Shown here one piece after another: positions 23,931-32,930 of a stretch of DNA of 64,000 bases (positions are counted from its first letter, which is position 1; each line of letters begins with the position of its first letter). The position numbers and the translations under genes were made by a program. This DNA is from Alphaproteobacteria bacterium SO-S41 (GTDB lineage Bacteria > Pseudomonadota > Alphaproteobacteria > Micropepsales > Micropepsaceae). The notes under the pieces are model-generated. The model did no database searches. It worked only from the letters and a program-made list of their open reading frames with translations, and was not told where the DNA came from. Where the stretch lies: NCBI GenBank assembly GCA_019670725.1, contig AP024629.1, positions 992,001 to 1,056,000 of the forward strand, read 5' to 3'.

Positions 23931-25730
23931 GTGGGATTCTTCGACGCGATCACGCGCGAGGCGACATATCTGCGCACCGGTCTCCGCCTCACGCGGCGGG
24001 TGCGCGACATCAAGCCGGACAGCGCCTTCACGACGGCCGATCTCTTCGAACAGTGGGTGAAGAAGACCCCCGACGCGCCCGCGATCTATTTCGAGGACCG
24101 GGTCGTCACGTGGAAAGAACTCGACCAGGGCGCGGCGCGCTACACACGCTGGGCGATGGATCAGGGCGTCGGCAAAGGGGATGCCGTCGCTGTTCTCATG
24201 GAGAATCGGCCTGAATTCATCATGGCCTGGTTCGGCCTCATCAAGATCGGCGCGATCGGCGCGCTCATCAACACCAACCAGACCGCGGCGCCGCTCGCCC
24301 ATTCGCTAAACATCTCCGGCGCCAAGCATCTGGTGCTGGGCGCGGAACTGGCGGCGCAGTACGCGACCGCCGCCGAGCGGATCGAAACGCTGCTGACGGT
24401 GTGGGCGACCGGCGGCGCGGTCGCCGGCGCCAACGATCTCGACGCCGTGCTGGCGGAGAAGAGCCCCGCGCCGATCCCGCCGACCTTCCGCGACGGCCTC
24501 ACCTGCGCCGACAAGGCGCTCTACATCTATACGTCCGGCACGACGGGGATGCCGAAAGCGGCGAATATCAGCCATCTGCGCATGCAGATGATGATGCAGG
24601 CCTTTTCGGTCTCCACCGGCGCGACGTCCAAGGACATCATGTATGACGTCCTGCCGCTCTATCACTCCGCCGGTGGCATCTGCGCGCTCGGCGCGGTCTT
24701 TGCGGTCGGCGGCTCCGTCGTGCTGCGGCGGAAATTCTCGGCGACCCAGTTCTGGGACGACTGCGCGAAGTACAAGCCGACGCTCTTCCAGTATATCGGC
24801 GAACTCTGCCGCTACTTGTTGAACGCGCCCCCGCACCCGCTGGAAACGTCGCATTCCATCCGCCTCATCATCGGCAACGGCCTTCGCCCCGAAATCTGGC
24901 CGGTCTTCCAGGCGCGCTTCAAGATTCCGCGGATCGTCGAGTTCTACGGCGCAACCGAGGGCAATGTCGCGCTGCTGAATTTCGACGGCACGGTCGGCGC
25001 GGTCGGGCGCATCCCGAGCTATATGCGCAAGCGCATGCCGGTCTTCGTCATCAAGTTCGATGTCGAGACCGAACAGCCGGTGCGCGACCCCGCCACCGGC
25101 TTCTGCATCGAATGCGCGCCGGGCGAAGTCGGCGAGGCCGTCGGCAAGATCGACGAGAAGGAACCGCGCACGCGCTTTGAGGGCTATTCCAAGGGCGCGG
25201 ACACCGAGAAGAAGCTGCTGCGCGACGTGTTCGAGAAGGGCGATGTCTTCTTCCGCACCGGCGACCTGCTGAAGCGCGACAAGCTCGGCTATTTCTATTT
25301 CGTCGACCGCATCGGCGACACCTTCCGCTGGAAGGGCGAGAATGTCGCGACCTCCGAAGTCGCCGAGGCGCTCTCGCTCTATCCCGGTATCAAGGAAGCC
25401 AATGTCTACGGCGTGAAGGTCGGCGGGCTCGACGGCAAGGCCGGCATGGCGGCGATCGTGGCGGGACCGGAACTCGATCTCGCAGGCCTCACCGCCTATC
25501 TCGAACAGCATCTCGCCGCCTATGCGCGCCCGGTCTTCATCCGGATGCTGCAGCATGAGATGGAAATCACCGGCACCTTCAAGCACCGCAAGGTCGAACT
25601 GGTGAAGGACGGCTTCGATCCCGCGACCGTCACGGATCCGCTCTATTGGCTCGACCCCGCCGACAAGACCTATAAACCGCTCTGCGCGCCTGACTACGCG
25701 AAGCTGATCTCGGGCGACGTGAAGCTGTGA
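23931..25730 (+). CDS. Long-chain acyl-CoA synthetase (FATP/FadD6-like)
   Basis: A 599-aa adenylate-forming enzyme that activates long-chain fatty acids to CoA esters. The AMP-binding P-loop is IYTSGTTGMPKAA; VEFYGATEGN and RTGDLLKRDKLGYFYFVDRIGDTFRWKGEN are typical of the fatty-acid-transport-protein branch, as is the C-terminal GTFKHRKVELVKDGF. The start is GTG at 23931 with GGGAG upstream. It is coupled to the following SDR by a GTGA overlap, so a fatty acyl or related alcohol/ketone pathway is likely. Confidence 0.9.
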   Translation: MGFFDAITREATYLRTGLRLTRRVRDIKPDSAFTTADLFEQWVKKTPDAPAIYFEDRVVTWKELDQGAARYTRWAMDQGVGKGDAVAVLMENRPEFIMAWFGLIKIGAIGALINTNQTAAPLAHSLNISGAKHLVLGAELAAQYATAAERIETLLTVWATGGAVAGANDLDAVLAEKSPAPIPPTFRDGLTCADKALYIYTSGTTGMPKAANISHLRMQMMMQAFSVSTGATSKDIMYDVLPLYHSAGGICALGAVFAVGGSVVLRRKFSATQFWDDCAKYKPTLFQYIGELCRYLLNAPPHPLETSHSIRLIIGNGLRPEIWPVFQARFKIPRIVEFYGATEGNVALLNFDGTVGAVGRIPSYMRKRMPVFVIKFDVETEQPVRDPATGFCIECAPGEVGEAVGKIDEKEPRTRFEGYSKGADTEKKLLRDVFEKGDVFFRTGDLLKRDKLGYFYFVDRIGDTFRWKGENVATSEVAEALSLYPGIKEANVYGVKVGGLDGKAGMAAIVAGPELDLAGLTAYLEQHLAAYARPVFIRMLQHEMEITGTFKHRKVELVKDGFDPATVTDPLYWLDPADKTYKPLCAPDYAKLISGDVKL

Positions 25731-26554
25731 GCGACCTGGCCGGCCAGAGCGCGGTCATCACCGGCGGCGCGGGCGGTATCGGCCTCGGGATTGCGGAGGC
25801 GCTCGCGCGCCGCGGCGTTCGCGTCCTCATCGCCGATGTCGATATCGCCACGGCCGAGACGGAAGCCGCGCGGCTGCGCACGGACGGCTTCGATGTCGCG
25901 GCGCATGCGGTCGATGTCACCGAAGAAGCCAGCATCGCAGCGCTCGCCGATGCCGCCTTCGCGCGGTTCGGCGCGGTCAATTTCCTCTTCAACAATGCCG
26001 GCGTCGGCGTGCCCGGGCCGCTGGAGAAACTGCACCCGCGCAATTGGGACTGGGCTTTCGCGGTCAATGTGCACGCGATCTACTATGCCGCGCGCGCCTT
26101 CGTGCCGCGCATGCTGGCCTCGCCCGCGCCGGCCCATATCGTCAATACCGCGTCGGAACATGCGCTCGGCCTGCCCGCGATGGGCGGCTTCATCACGCCC
26201 TACACCGCCACCAAGCATGCCGTGCTGGGCCTCACCCTCGGCATGCGCCGCGACTATGCGCAGACGCATCTGAAGGTTTCGGTGATCTGCCCGGCGCTGG
26301 TGCGCAGCCGCATCTGGAAGGCCGCCAATGTGCGTCCCGCCGCCTTTGGCGGCGCGCGCGAGGTCGATCCCCGCTACGGCGAACAGAACGCCAAAGGCCT
26401 CGATGCCGCCGTGGCCGGCGAGCGCATCGTGCGTCAGCTCGAAGCCGGCGCTTTCTACATCTTCACCCACGGCCCTGATGAGCGCGGCGTCGCCGAGGAG
26501 AAGGCCGCCGAGATCGCCGCGGCTTTTGCGGCGTTCGACGCGCTCGATCTCTAG
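25727..26554 (+). CDS. SDR-family NAD(P) oxidoreductase
   Basis: A 275-aa short-chain dehydrogenase starting GTG in a GTGA overlap with the acyl-CoA synthetase gene. The cofactor loop is GGAGGIGLGIAEAL, NNAG follows, and the active residues are Ser in NTASEHA and Tyr/Lys in YTATK. Asp in the IADVDI segment after strand 2 suggests NAD preference. It is probably a dehydrogenase for a hydroxyacyl or alcohol intermediate. The frameshifted gene follows after three bases, so these three form one operon. Confidence 0.9.
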   Translation: MSDLAGQSAVITGGAGGIGLGIAEALARRGVRVLIADVDIATAETEAARLRTDGFDVAAHAVDVTEEASIAALADAAFARFGAVNFLFNNAGVGVPGPLEKLHPRNWDWAFAVNVHAIYYAARAFVPRMLASPAPAHIVNTASEHALGLPAMGGFITPYTATKHAVLGLTLGMRRDYAQTHLKVSVICPALVRSRIWKAANVRPAAFGGAREVDPRYGEQNAKGLDAAVAGERIVRQLEAGAFYIFTHGPDERGVAEEKAAEIAAAFAAFDALDL

Positions 26555-26557
26555 CGC

Positions 26558-27204
26558 ATGGGCCGGTTCGACGGCGACGACGCGGCGCAGGCTTTTTCGC
26601 GCATCCTCCACAGCCTCATGCAGATCTCGCGCGGCGCTTCGTTCTGCGAGGATCGCGGCTTCGGCTGGGCGATAGACGATGAGATGAAGGAAGGTCGCGC
26701 GTTCATCGCCGAGGCCTTCGCCGCCTTCCCCGAACTTCGCGAACGCATGCCGCAACGCGCCAAGGCGTTGGCGGAGGACACGTTGCTCGCCAATGTGTCC
26801 TCGAGCGAGCTTGAAGAGACCCGCGCATATTTCCGCGCGGTGCGGCCCCGAGAACCCGCGACGCCGATCCCCGCCACGCTCGCCGCCGAAATCGGCGCGC
26901 TTGATGAGGCGGCGGCTTTGCGCGTATTCGGAGCGATCTCTGGAAGATCGCCGAGTTGTCCGGCTATTGCCACGACCAGGGTTTCGAATGGTCCCTGGTC
27001 CAAGAGAACTATGTCGGCCGCGCCTTTATCGCAGCCGCCTTCGTTTTGCATTCGCGGCTCGCGCAGCTGATGCCGCTCCGCGCGGCCTGCCTCGCCGACG
27101 GCTTGCCGATCGGAGATGTGCGCGATTGGGCCGAGCTTGAGGCGGCGAAAGCGGCCCTGGCGCCCGAGCGCCCGAAGCTGCGCCGCCGAAAAGCGAAACC
27201 CTGA
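26558..27204 (+). pseudogene. Two-repeat protein of unknown function, single-base frameshift
   Basis: The frame opening at 26558 loses similarity near 26930, and the expected continuation lies in another frame up to 27204. Adding one base near 26929-26930 (for example ttcgg to ttccgg) joins them into about 215 aa. The two halves are then gap-free repeats: CEDRGFGW and GRAFIAEAF in the first, CHDQGFEW and GRAFIAAAF in the second, both with 16 residues from Cys to the Gly of GRAF. It follows the SDR by 3 bases. It may be a true pseudogene, a sequencing error or programmed slippage. No function can be assigned. Confidence 0.75.
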
Positions 27205-27284
27205 ACAGTCTTCGATGGCCTCGCGAGCGGTTGGCGCAAGCCGCCCGCGCGCCTAGATTGGCGAGAGAACAAGGAGACATATCC

Positions 27285-28229
27285 ATGGACCAGCGCCCCC
27301 TCGGCAAAACCGGCCTTAAAATCGCGCCCCTCGTGCTCGGCGGCAATGTCTTCGGCTGGACGTCGGACAAGGCGGCGTCCTTCGCCGTGCTCGATGCCTT
27401 CCTCGCGGCAGGCTTCAACGCCATCGACACGGCGGACGTCTATTCGCGCTGGATCCCCGGTCATGTCGGCGGCGAATCCGAAACCGTGATCGGCGAGTGG
27501 ATCAAGGCGCGCGGCAATCGCGACCAGATCGTGCTCATCACCAAGGTCGGCCAGGACATGGGCGAGGGCGGCAAGGGCCTCACCGCCAAGCATATCGCCG
27601 AAGGCGCCGAGGCGTCACTCAAGCGTCTGCAGACCGATCATATCGATCTCTATTTCTCGCATTTCCCCGATGCGGAGACGCCGATCGAGGAAACGCTGGA
27701 AGCGCATCAGCGTCTCGTCGATGCCGGCAAGGTCCGCGCGGTCGGCGGTTCGAACTACGATGCGCCGGGCCTCGCCGCGGCGCTGAAGGCGGGCGAGGGC
27801 GCAGGCCGCGCCCACTACGGCGTCATCCAGCCGCATTACAATCTTTATGAGCGCAAAAGCTATGAAGGGCCGCTGGAGGATCTCGCGGCGGCGGAGGGGC
27901 TTGGCGTCATCCCCTATTTCGCGCTGGCCAGCGGCTTCCTCACCGGCAAATACCGGTCCGAAGCGGATTTGAGCAAAAGCCCGCGCGGCGGCGGCATGAA
28001 GCGCTATCTCGGCGATCGCGGCCACGCGATTCTGACGGCGCTCGACACCGTCGCGGCGCGCCATCAGGCGACGCCGGCGCAGATCGCGCTCGCCTGGATG
28101 ATGACGCGGCCGAGCGTGACCGCGCCGATCGCCAGCGCCACCAGCGTCGATCAGCTCACCGACATCGCGAAGTCTGCCAGCGTGAAGCTGGCCGCCGACG
28201 ATATCGCCACGCTCGACGCGACGGCCTAG
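27285..28229 (+). CDS. Aldo/keto reductase
   Basis: A 314-aa TIM-barrel NADPH-dependent oxidoreductase. The catalytic tetrad is visible as Asp/Tyr in DTADVYSRW, Lys in ITKVGQDM and His in LYFSHFPD; the coenzyme phosphate-binding C-terminal region reads APIASATSVDQLTDI. The ATG at 27285 is preceded by AAGGAG, so the longer frame from 27231 is rejected. The substrate is an aldehyde or ketone, not predictable further. The stop overlaps that of the convergent gene in CTAG (28226-28229). Confidence 0.9.
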   Translation: MDQRPLGKTGLKIAPLVLGGNVFGWTSDKAASFAVLDAFLAAGFNAIDTADVYSRWIPGHVGGESETVIGEWIKARGNRDQIVLITKVGQDMGEGGKGLTAKHIAEGAEASLKRLQTDHIDLYFSHFPDAETPIEETLEAHQRLVDAGKVRAVGGSNYDAPGLAAALKAGEGAGRAHYGVIQPHYNLYERKSYEGPLEDLAAAEGLGVIPYFALASGFLTGKYRSEADLSKSPRGGGMKRYLGDRGHAILTALDTVAARHQATPAQIALAWMMTRPSVTAPIASATSVDQLTDIAKSASVKLAADDIATLDATA

Positions 28230-28771
28230 CCGCCGCCGAGCGAGGTGTCGCAGAGGCCGCCTTTGCTGGTCTCCAGCAGGAAGGCGGCCTGGTCGTCCTT
28301 CGACTCGATATGGACGTATTCCTCGCCCTTGCCGGCCATCGCCGCTTCATCGTTGATGAGGGTGAAGTAGTCGGCATTGCTCAGCAGGACCTTGCCGTCC
28401 GCCTGCTTGGTCAATGTGACAACGCCGCCATCGCCTTCGAGCTCGCAGATCAACTCATCCGCCGCCTTGCCCGCATGGCAGGTGCCGGAATTGGCGATCA
28501 CCGGCCTAAGGCCCGTCAGGGTCGCGCTCAGGATGTAGCCGAACCGGTTGCGGCCATCGCTGTCGACGATCAGCTCGGTCGGCTCATAGGCGAGGGCGAT
28601 GGCGCTCACCTTCTGCTTGGGATGCGCCTTCAGATGGGCGGCGTCATAGGTCCGGGCAAGGCAGAAGGGCTTCGCGGTTTCTGCGAAGCCGACCTTCGGG
28701 AAGGGGTTCTCGGCGGCGTGGGCGACCGGAAGGGCGAGCAGGGCAAGGGTCGCGGCGGCGATGCGGTACAT
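28226..28771 (-). CDS. Hypothetical secreted protein
   Basis: A 181-aa protein with a Sec signal peptide (residues 1-19, cut after AHA). The mature part has four cysteines (KPFCLARTY, SGTCHAG, LICELEG, GLCDTS), enough for two disulfides, and no known catalytic motif. The ATG at 28771 is chosen because the upstream in-frame start gives no signal sequence. I do not recognise the family. It is convergent with the aldo/keto reductase and 98 bases downstream of the next leftward gene. Confidence 0.75.
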   Translation of the reverse strand: MYRIAAATLALLALPVAHAAENPFPKVGFAETAKPFCLARTYDAAHLKAHPKQKVSAIALAYEPTELIVDSDGRNRFGYILSATLTGLRPVIANSGTCHAGKAADELICELEGDGGVVTLTKQADGKVLLSNADYFTLINDEAAMAGKGEEYVHIESKDDQAAFLLETSKGGLCDTSLGGG

Positions 28772-28869
28772 GAACTCACTTTCTGTAAGGAAAATCGGCA
28801 CGCCTGATCGCGCACGCGGGAGGAGCCTCGCATGGTTGCATGCCCGATGTGTCGGAAATGTGCCCGGGT

Positions 28870-29682
28870 CTAGACGGCGCAGCCCGTGGTGTAGGCGACA
28901 TGCGGCGTGCCGTCCGGGGCGAACGACCAGGCGACGACATCCATCTGCTCATAGCCCCAGATAACCGCGACGACTTCCATCGCGCCGTCGCCGTCGAAAT
29001 CGGCGATGGCGACGAGCTGGGGAATGTCCCAATTGACCTCGCCGTAGTCGGCATTCTCCGCAGTGACGGCCTGGGTGGCGAGCGGCACGACCGTGCTCTT
29101 GCCGTCCTTCACCCATTCGACCGCCAGCAGCGTGTATTCGCCGGGCGCCCGCTTTTCGGCGCCTTCTTCCATGTTGGAGACGCTGAAGATCGTCTCGTCA
29201 ACGCCGTCCCCGTTGAGGTCGGCCTTCAGCGCCGTTCCGCGTTTCACGGCCGGGTTCTTGACCGTTTCCGCCTTCAAGCCCGCCGCGATGAGCGGCAGCA
29301 GCCAGGCCTCGGTCGCGTTTACCGGCGTAATGGTCTTGGGCATCGCCGGCCATGTGCCGGGCACCAGCATGATGGGCTCTTCGAAGGCGGGCAGCGTGTC
29401 GAACGGGATCGTCGGCAGCTCCTCGCCGGCACAGCCTGGCCTCAGCGCGCCGCCGTCGTCGGAGGCCGTGACCGCCGCACCAAGGCCCTTCAGATCGGCG
29501 ATGCGATAGGGTTCGCCCTTCTTCACGCCGGTCCAGGCGGGCGGCGGCGGGTCGGAGCCGTCCGTCGGCGGTTCGGCCACGCGCTCCATCACCATGCGCT
29601 CGCCCTCCGGGCTCAGCACGAAGACGGCGGGCGGGGCGGCCTGCGCGGCAGCGGCGAGGACGAGCGTGACGGCGAACGACAT
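28870..29682 (-). CDS. Exported protein with Asp-rich (VCBS/EF-like) motifs, paralogue B
   Basis: A 270-aa protein with a signal peptide (MSFAVTLVLAAAAQAAPP). Two Ca-binding-like motifs occur: DLNGDGVDETIF and DFDGDGAMEVV, as in VCBS/FG-GAP repeats. Between them lies a soluble domain with conserved Trp and Pro. AGGAG precedes the ATG, which lies 8 bases after the stop of the upstream paralogue. Both share the plan signal - APPAVFxL - KKGxPYR - DxDGDG - final Cys. They probably bind calcium in the periplasm; the function is unknown. Confidence 0.8.
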   Translation of the reverse strand: MSFAVTLVLAAAAQAAPPAVFVLSPEGERMVMERVAEPPTDGSDPPPPAWTGVKKGEPYRIADLKGLGAAVTASDDGGALRPGCAGEELPTIPFDTLPAFEEPIMLVPGTWPAMPKTITPVNATEAWLLPLIAAGLKAETVKNPAVKRGTALKADLNGDGVDETIFSVSNMEEGAEKRAPGEYTLLAVEWVKDGKSTVVPLATQAVTAENADYGEVNWDIPQLVAIADFDGDGAMEVVAVIWGYEQMDVVAWSFAPDGTPHVAYTTGCAV

Positions 29683-29690
29683 GAAGGCTC

Positions 29691-30515
29691 CTAGACGCCG
29701 CAATAACCCTGATAGGTGATGTTGAAGGTGCCGTCGGGGGCGATCGACCAGACGTCGACATAGTGCTCTTCCGAGCCGAACCCGACCGTCACCAGTTCGA
29801 ACTTCCCGTCGCCGTCGATGTCCGCGATCGCGACGATGTTGAGCAGCACGGGCGGGCCGCCTTCGGGATCCGGGTTTTCGGTGTTCGAGGTCTGGATCAT
29901 CAACGGCACCGACACTTCCTTGCCGTTGTTCGACATGATCGCGATCAGCGCGGAATATTGATTGCCGGTAAGCTCCGCGCCTTCGGCGGCGTTGGTGACG
30001 TTGAGGATCGTGTCCGGCTTGCCGTCACCGTCGATGTCGGCTTCGACCTTCGCGCCGCGCACGATCTTGGCGTCGGGCATGCCGTAGTCGGCCATGACCT
30101 TCGCGACGAGCGCCTCGTTCGCCGCGCCGGCTCCGTCGGAGACCGTGACGGTCGCGGGTGTCGCCGCCCACGCACCGGGGATCAGCAGATAGGGCGCGCC
30201 GCCCTCGGGCAGGCCGGTGAACGGTACGATCGCCCGCTGCGCCTCGCCGCAGCCGTACGCGCCGACCTTGCCGTCGCCGGAGGTCGCGAACGTGCCCTGG
30301 ATGCCGCTCAGCGTCACCGCGCGGTAGGGCGTGCCCTTCTTGACGGCGGGCGCGACGGGCGGCGGCGCTTCGCCGCCATCGGTGCCGGGGTTTTCGGGGG
30401 CGACGACGGTCTTCTCCAGCACCAGCGCCTCTGTATCGCCGCCCAGCGTGAAGACGGCGGGCGGTGTTGCATTGGCCGCCGCTGCGGCGAGCAGGGAGAC
30501 GAGAACGAGCGACAT
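29691..30515 (-). CDS. Exported protein with Asp-rich (VCBS/EF-like) motifs, paralogue A
   Basis: A 274-aa protein with a signal peptide (MSLVLVSLLAAAAANATPP). It has Ca-type motifs DIDGDGKPDTIL and DIDGDGKFELV. The same plan as the next gene downstream (shared TPPAVFTL/APPAVFVL start, VKKGTPYR, WSIAPDGTFN versus WSFAPDGTPH, and a Cys at the C terminus) shows tandem duplication with strong divergence. The start at 30515 is supported by GAGG. A terminator for the S9 peptidase lies within its leader. Confidence 0.8.
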   Translation of the reverse strand: MSLVLVSLLAAAAANATPPAVFTLGGDTEALVLEKTVVAPENPGTDGGEAPPPVAPAVKKGTPYRAVTLSGIQGTFATSGDGKVGAYGCGEAQRAIVPFTGLPEGGAPYLLIPGAWAATPATVTVSDGAGAANEALVAKVMADYGMPDAKIVRGAKVEADIDGDGKPDTILNVTNAAEGAELTGNQYSALIAIMSNNGKEVSVPLMIQTSNTENPDPEGGPPVLLNIVAIADIDGDGKFELVTVGFGSEEHYVDVWSIAPDGTFNITYQGYCGV

Positions 30516-30529
30516 GCGGGACCTCAAGC

Positions 30530-30564
30530 AAAAGGGGCGGCGGGCACGTAAGCCCGGCCGCCCC
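30530..30564 (-). terminator. Rho-independent terminator after the S9 peptidase
   Basis: On the minus strand GGGGCGGC (30564-30557) pairs with GCCGCCCC (30541-30534), with an inner GGGC/GCCC extension, followed by TTTTGCTT. It ends the peptidase transcript 20 bases after its stop. Confidence 0.8.
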
Positions 30565-30583
30565 TGAAGCTCAATGCGGCGTT

Positions 30584-32776
30584 TCAGCCCGGCTGGAAGC
30601 CAGGCTCGCCCGCCTGCCACAAAGCGAACGCGAAGAGATCGGCCCATTCCCGGTCGCGCTGCGCCCGCGTGCTGCCGAGCCCGTGGCCGCCGTCATATTC
30701 GACGCGCAGCAGGACCGGCTTGCCGGAACTGGTCGCGGCCTGGAGATGCGCCGTCATCTTGGCGGCATGCCAGGGATCGACGCGCGGATCGGTCATGCCG
30801 GTCGTCAGCAGCACGCCGGGATAGGCGGTGCCGGCCTTCACATGCTGGGTCGAATCCATCGCGTAGAGGCCTTTGAAGCCCTCCTCGGTCGTGACACTGC
30901 CGAACTCCGGAATGTTCGGCGGGCCGTTCTGGCCGAACTCGGCGCGCAGATTGTTGGAGACGCCGACCTGGCTGATCACCGCGCTGAAGAGGTCGGGCCG
31001 GTCGGTCAGCGAGCGCCCGACCGTGATGCCGCCGGCCGAGCCGCCATTGATCGCCATCTTGCCCGGCGCCGACCAGCCCGCCCCGATGATCGCCTCGGCC
31101 GAGGCGATCATGTCGCCCCAGGTATTGGGCTTGTTCAGCAGCCGGCCCTGTTCGTGCCATTCGCGGCCGTATTCGCCGCCGCCGCGCACATTGGCGGTCG
31201 CCCAGATGCCGCCGCGCTCCATCCAGGCGATGTAGCGCGTGCCGAAATAGGGCTCGGAGTTGATGCCGTAGCTGCCATAGGCCTGCAGGTAGACGGGCGC
31301 GGTGCCGTCCTTGGCGCGGTCCTTCTTGTAGACGATCGAGACCGGCACCTTGGTGCCGTCCTTGGCCGTCGCGAAGAGCCGCTCGGAGGTGAAGAGGCTG
31401 ACATCGATGTTCGGCTTGGCGACCAGTCTGGTCTCGGTCAGCGCACCGTCCGCCTTTATCTCGTAGATCGTCGCAGGGACGACCCAGCTCTGCAGGTTGA
31501 TGAATGCGCCGTCGCGTCCGGAATCGGCGTAGAGCCCGCCGATCGCGCCGTCGAAGGGCAGCGCGATATCGCTCAGCGTCCCGCCGTTGAGCTTCTTCAG
31601 CCGCCCGACGCCGCCGTCGAGATATTGCGCGTAGACGCCGTCCTTGGCGGTGTAGAGGCCTTGCAGCACGGCCTCGCTCTGCGGGATGACCTCCGTACCA
31701 CCGGCCACAGCGGGGGCGGCTAGGGTGACATGCAGCGCGCGATAGCGCGGCGCGTCCTTGTAGGTAACGAGATAGATGTCGGCGCCACTGACCGTGAAGC
31801 CCGTCACCTGGTCGGCGGCGACGCAGATCTTCTGCCAGCCCCCTTCGCCCGATACCGCCTTGGCCAGCGTGTTGACGTAGAGCGTGATCTCATTCTGGAC
31901 GCCCGCGAAGAGGCCGCCGATCGCGATGTCCGATCCGGTCTGGGCGAAGACATTGGGGAAGTCGATTTCGTCGGCTTCCACCTCGGGAAACTGGCCGCGC
32001 GAGAAGACCTTCTTGTCGGTCGCGGGATCGGCGCCGACCTGGTGCAGCCAGCAGACGGAGTTCTTGTAGTAATCGGTCGACTTCTTCGCCGCGCCTTCCG
32101 CGAGGCGGTTGAAGAAGAAGCTGGTGGAATCCGGCAGCCACGAGATCGCGGGATATTGCGCGCGGTCGATCTTCTCGGGCCCGACTTTGCCGTTCGCGGT
32201 CTCCAGCACATGCAGCACGGAATCTTCCGAGCCCTGGGTGGAGAGGCCGTAGGCGACATATTTGCCGTCCGGCGACGCCAGCCAGTAGTCCATCGAATAG
32301 TGGACGTCGCCCTCGGTCATCGCGGTGGGGTCGATCAGCACGCGTTCGGCGCCGTCGATGCCCTCGCGCACCGTCAGCATGAAATTGTCGGCGCCGACCG
32401 GCCGCTTGTTGATGAAGACATAGGGACCGGCGACCTGCACGCCGTTGACGATTTCCAGATCGCCCGCGAGCTCAGAGACGCGCTTCTGCAGCTCGGCATT
32501 GCCGGGAATCGTTTCCAGAACGTGCCGCGTGACATCGTTCTGCCCCTTCATGAAGGGCTCCCAGTCGGCGTCCTTGGCGTCTTCCATCCAGCGGTAATTG
32601 TCGGTGACCGAAGCGCCGAAGAAATCCTCCGTCACCGGCGTGATACGGGCCACTGGCAAAGCGGGTGTCGCGGGCGGCGGCGGGGTGAGATCGGCAAAGG
32701 CGGTGCGGGGCAGTAGGCCGGCGACGGCGGTCGCGGCGGCAGAGACAAGCAGAGTGCGGCGGTCGATTGCGGGCAT
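30584..32776 (-). CDS. Prolyl oligopeptidase-family serine peptidase (S9A), exported
   Basis: A 730-aa peptidase, close to the usual prolyl oligopeptidase length plus a leader. The N terminus has RRTLLVSAAATAVAGLLP, a possible Tat or Sec signal. A beta-propeller domain follows (NYRWMEDAKD near its start), then the catalytic domain: Ser in NGGSAGGITVGR, Asp in TGMTDPRVDPWH, His in DGGHGLGSTR. It cuts after Pro in short peptides, probably in the periplasm. The start at 32776 has GAGGAC upstream; an open frame extends to 32995 without coding character. Confidence 0.93.
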   Translation of the reverse strand: MPAIDRRTLLVSAAATAVAGLLPRTAFADLTPPPPATPALPVARITPVTEDFFGASVTDNYRWMEDAKDADWEPFMKGQNDVTRHVLETIPGNAELQKRVSELAGDLEIVNGVQVAGPYVFINKRPVGADNFMLTVREGIDGAERVLIDPTAMTEGDVHYSMDYWLASPDGKYVAYGLSTQGSEDSVLHVLETANGKVGPEKIDRAQYPAISWLPDSTSFFFNRLAEGAAKKSTDYYKNSVCWLHQVGADPATDKKVFSRGQFPEVEADEIDFPNVFAQTGSDIAIGGLFAGVQNEITLYVNTLAKAVSGEGGWQKICVAADQVTGFTVSGADIYLVTYKDAPRYRALHVTLAAPAVAGGTEVIPQSEAVLQGLYTAKDGVYAQYLDGGVGRLKKLNGGTLSDIALPFDGAIGGLYADSGRDGAFINLQSWVVPATIYEIKADGALTETRLVAKPNIDVSLFTSERLFATAKDGTKVPVSIVYKKDRAKDGTAPVYLQAYGSYGINSEPYFGTRYIAWMERGGIWATANVRGGGEYGREWHEQGRLLNKPNTWGDMIASAEAIIGAGWSAPGKMAINGGSAGGITVGRSLTDRPDLFSAVISQVGVSNNLRAEFGQNGPPNIPEFGSVTTEEGFKGLYAMDSTQHVKAGTAYPGVLLTTGMTDPRVDPWHAAKMTAHLQAATSSGKPVLLRVEYDGGHGLGSTRAQRDREWADLFAFALWQAGEPGFQPG

Positions 32777-32865
32777 GACGGTCCTCGTAAAAGGTCTGGC
32801 GCGAGGCTGCGCCAGCCGCGCCCCTTGATCAATCGGTCCCGCCGTCACGGCATGGTGAGGGACAA

Positions 32866-32897
32866 GAAAAAGGCGGCGGTCGGTGACGACCGCCGCC
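32866..32897 (-). terminator. Rho-independent terminator after the thioesterase gene
   Basis: On the minus strand GGCGGCGGTC (32897-32888) pairs with GACCGCCGCC (32881-32872), with a 6-base loop, followed by TTTTTCTTGTCC. Strong stem and T run; it ends the MarR-controlled thioesterase unit. Confidence 0.9.
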
Positions 32898-32930
32898 CAA
32901 GTGGGGGCGAATGCGCCTGTTAGGACGCCT

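Noticed and set aside
26558-27204. Programmed frameshifting
   Set aside because: No slippery heptamer and downstream structure stood out at the shift point; a simple indel or sequencing error is the simpler reading.
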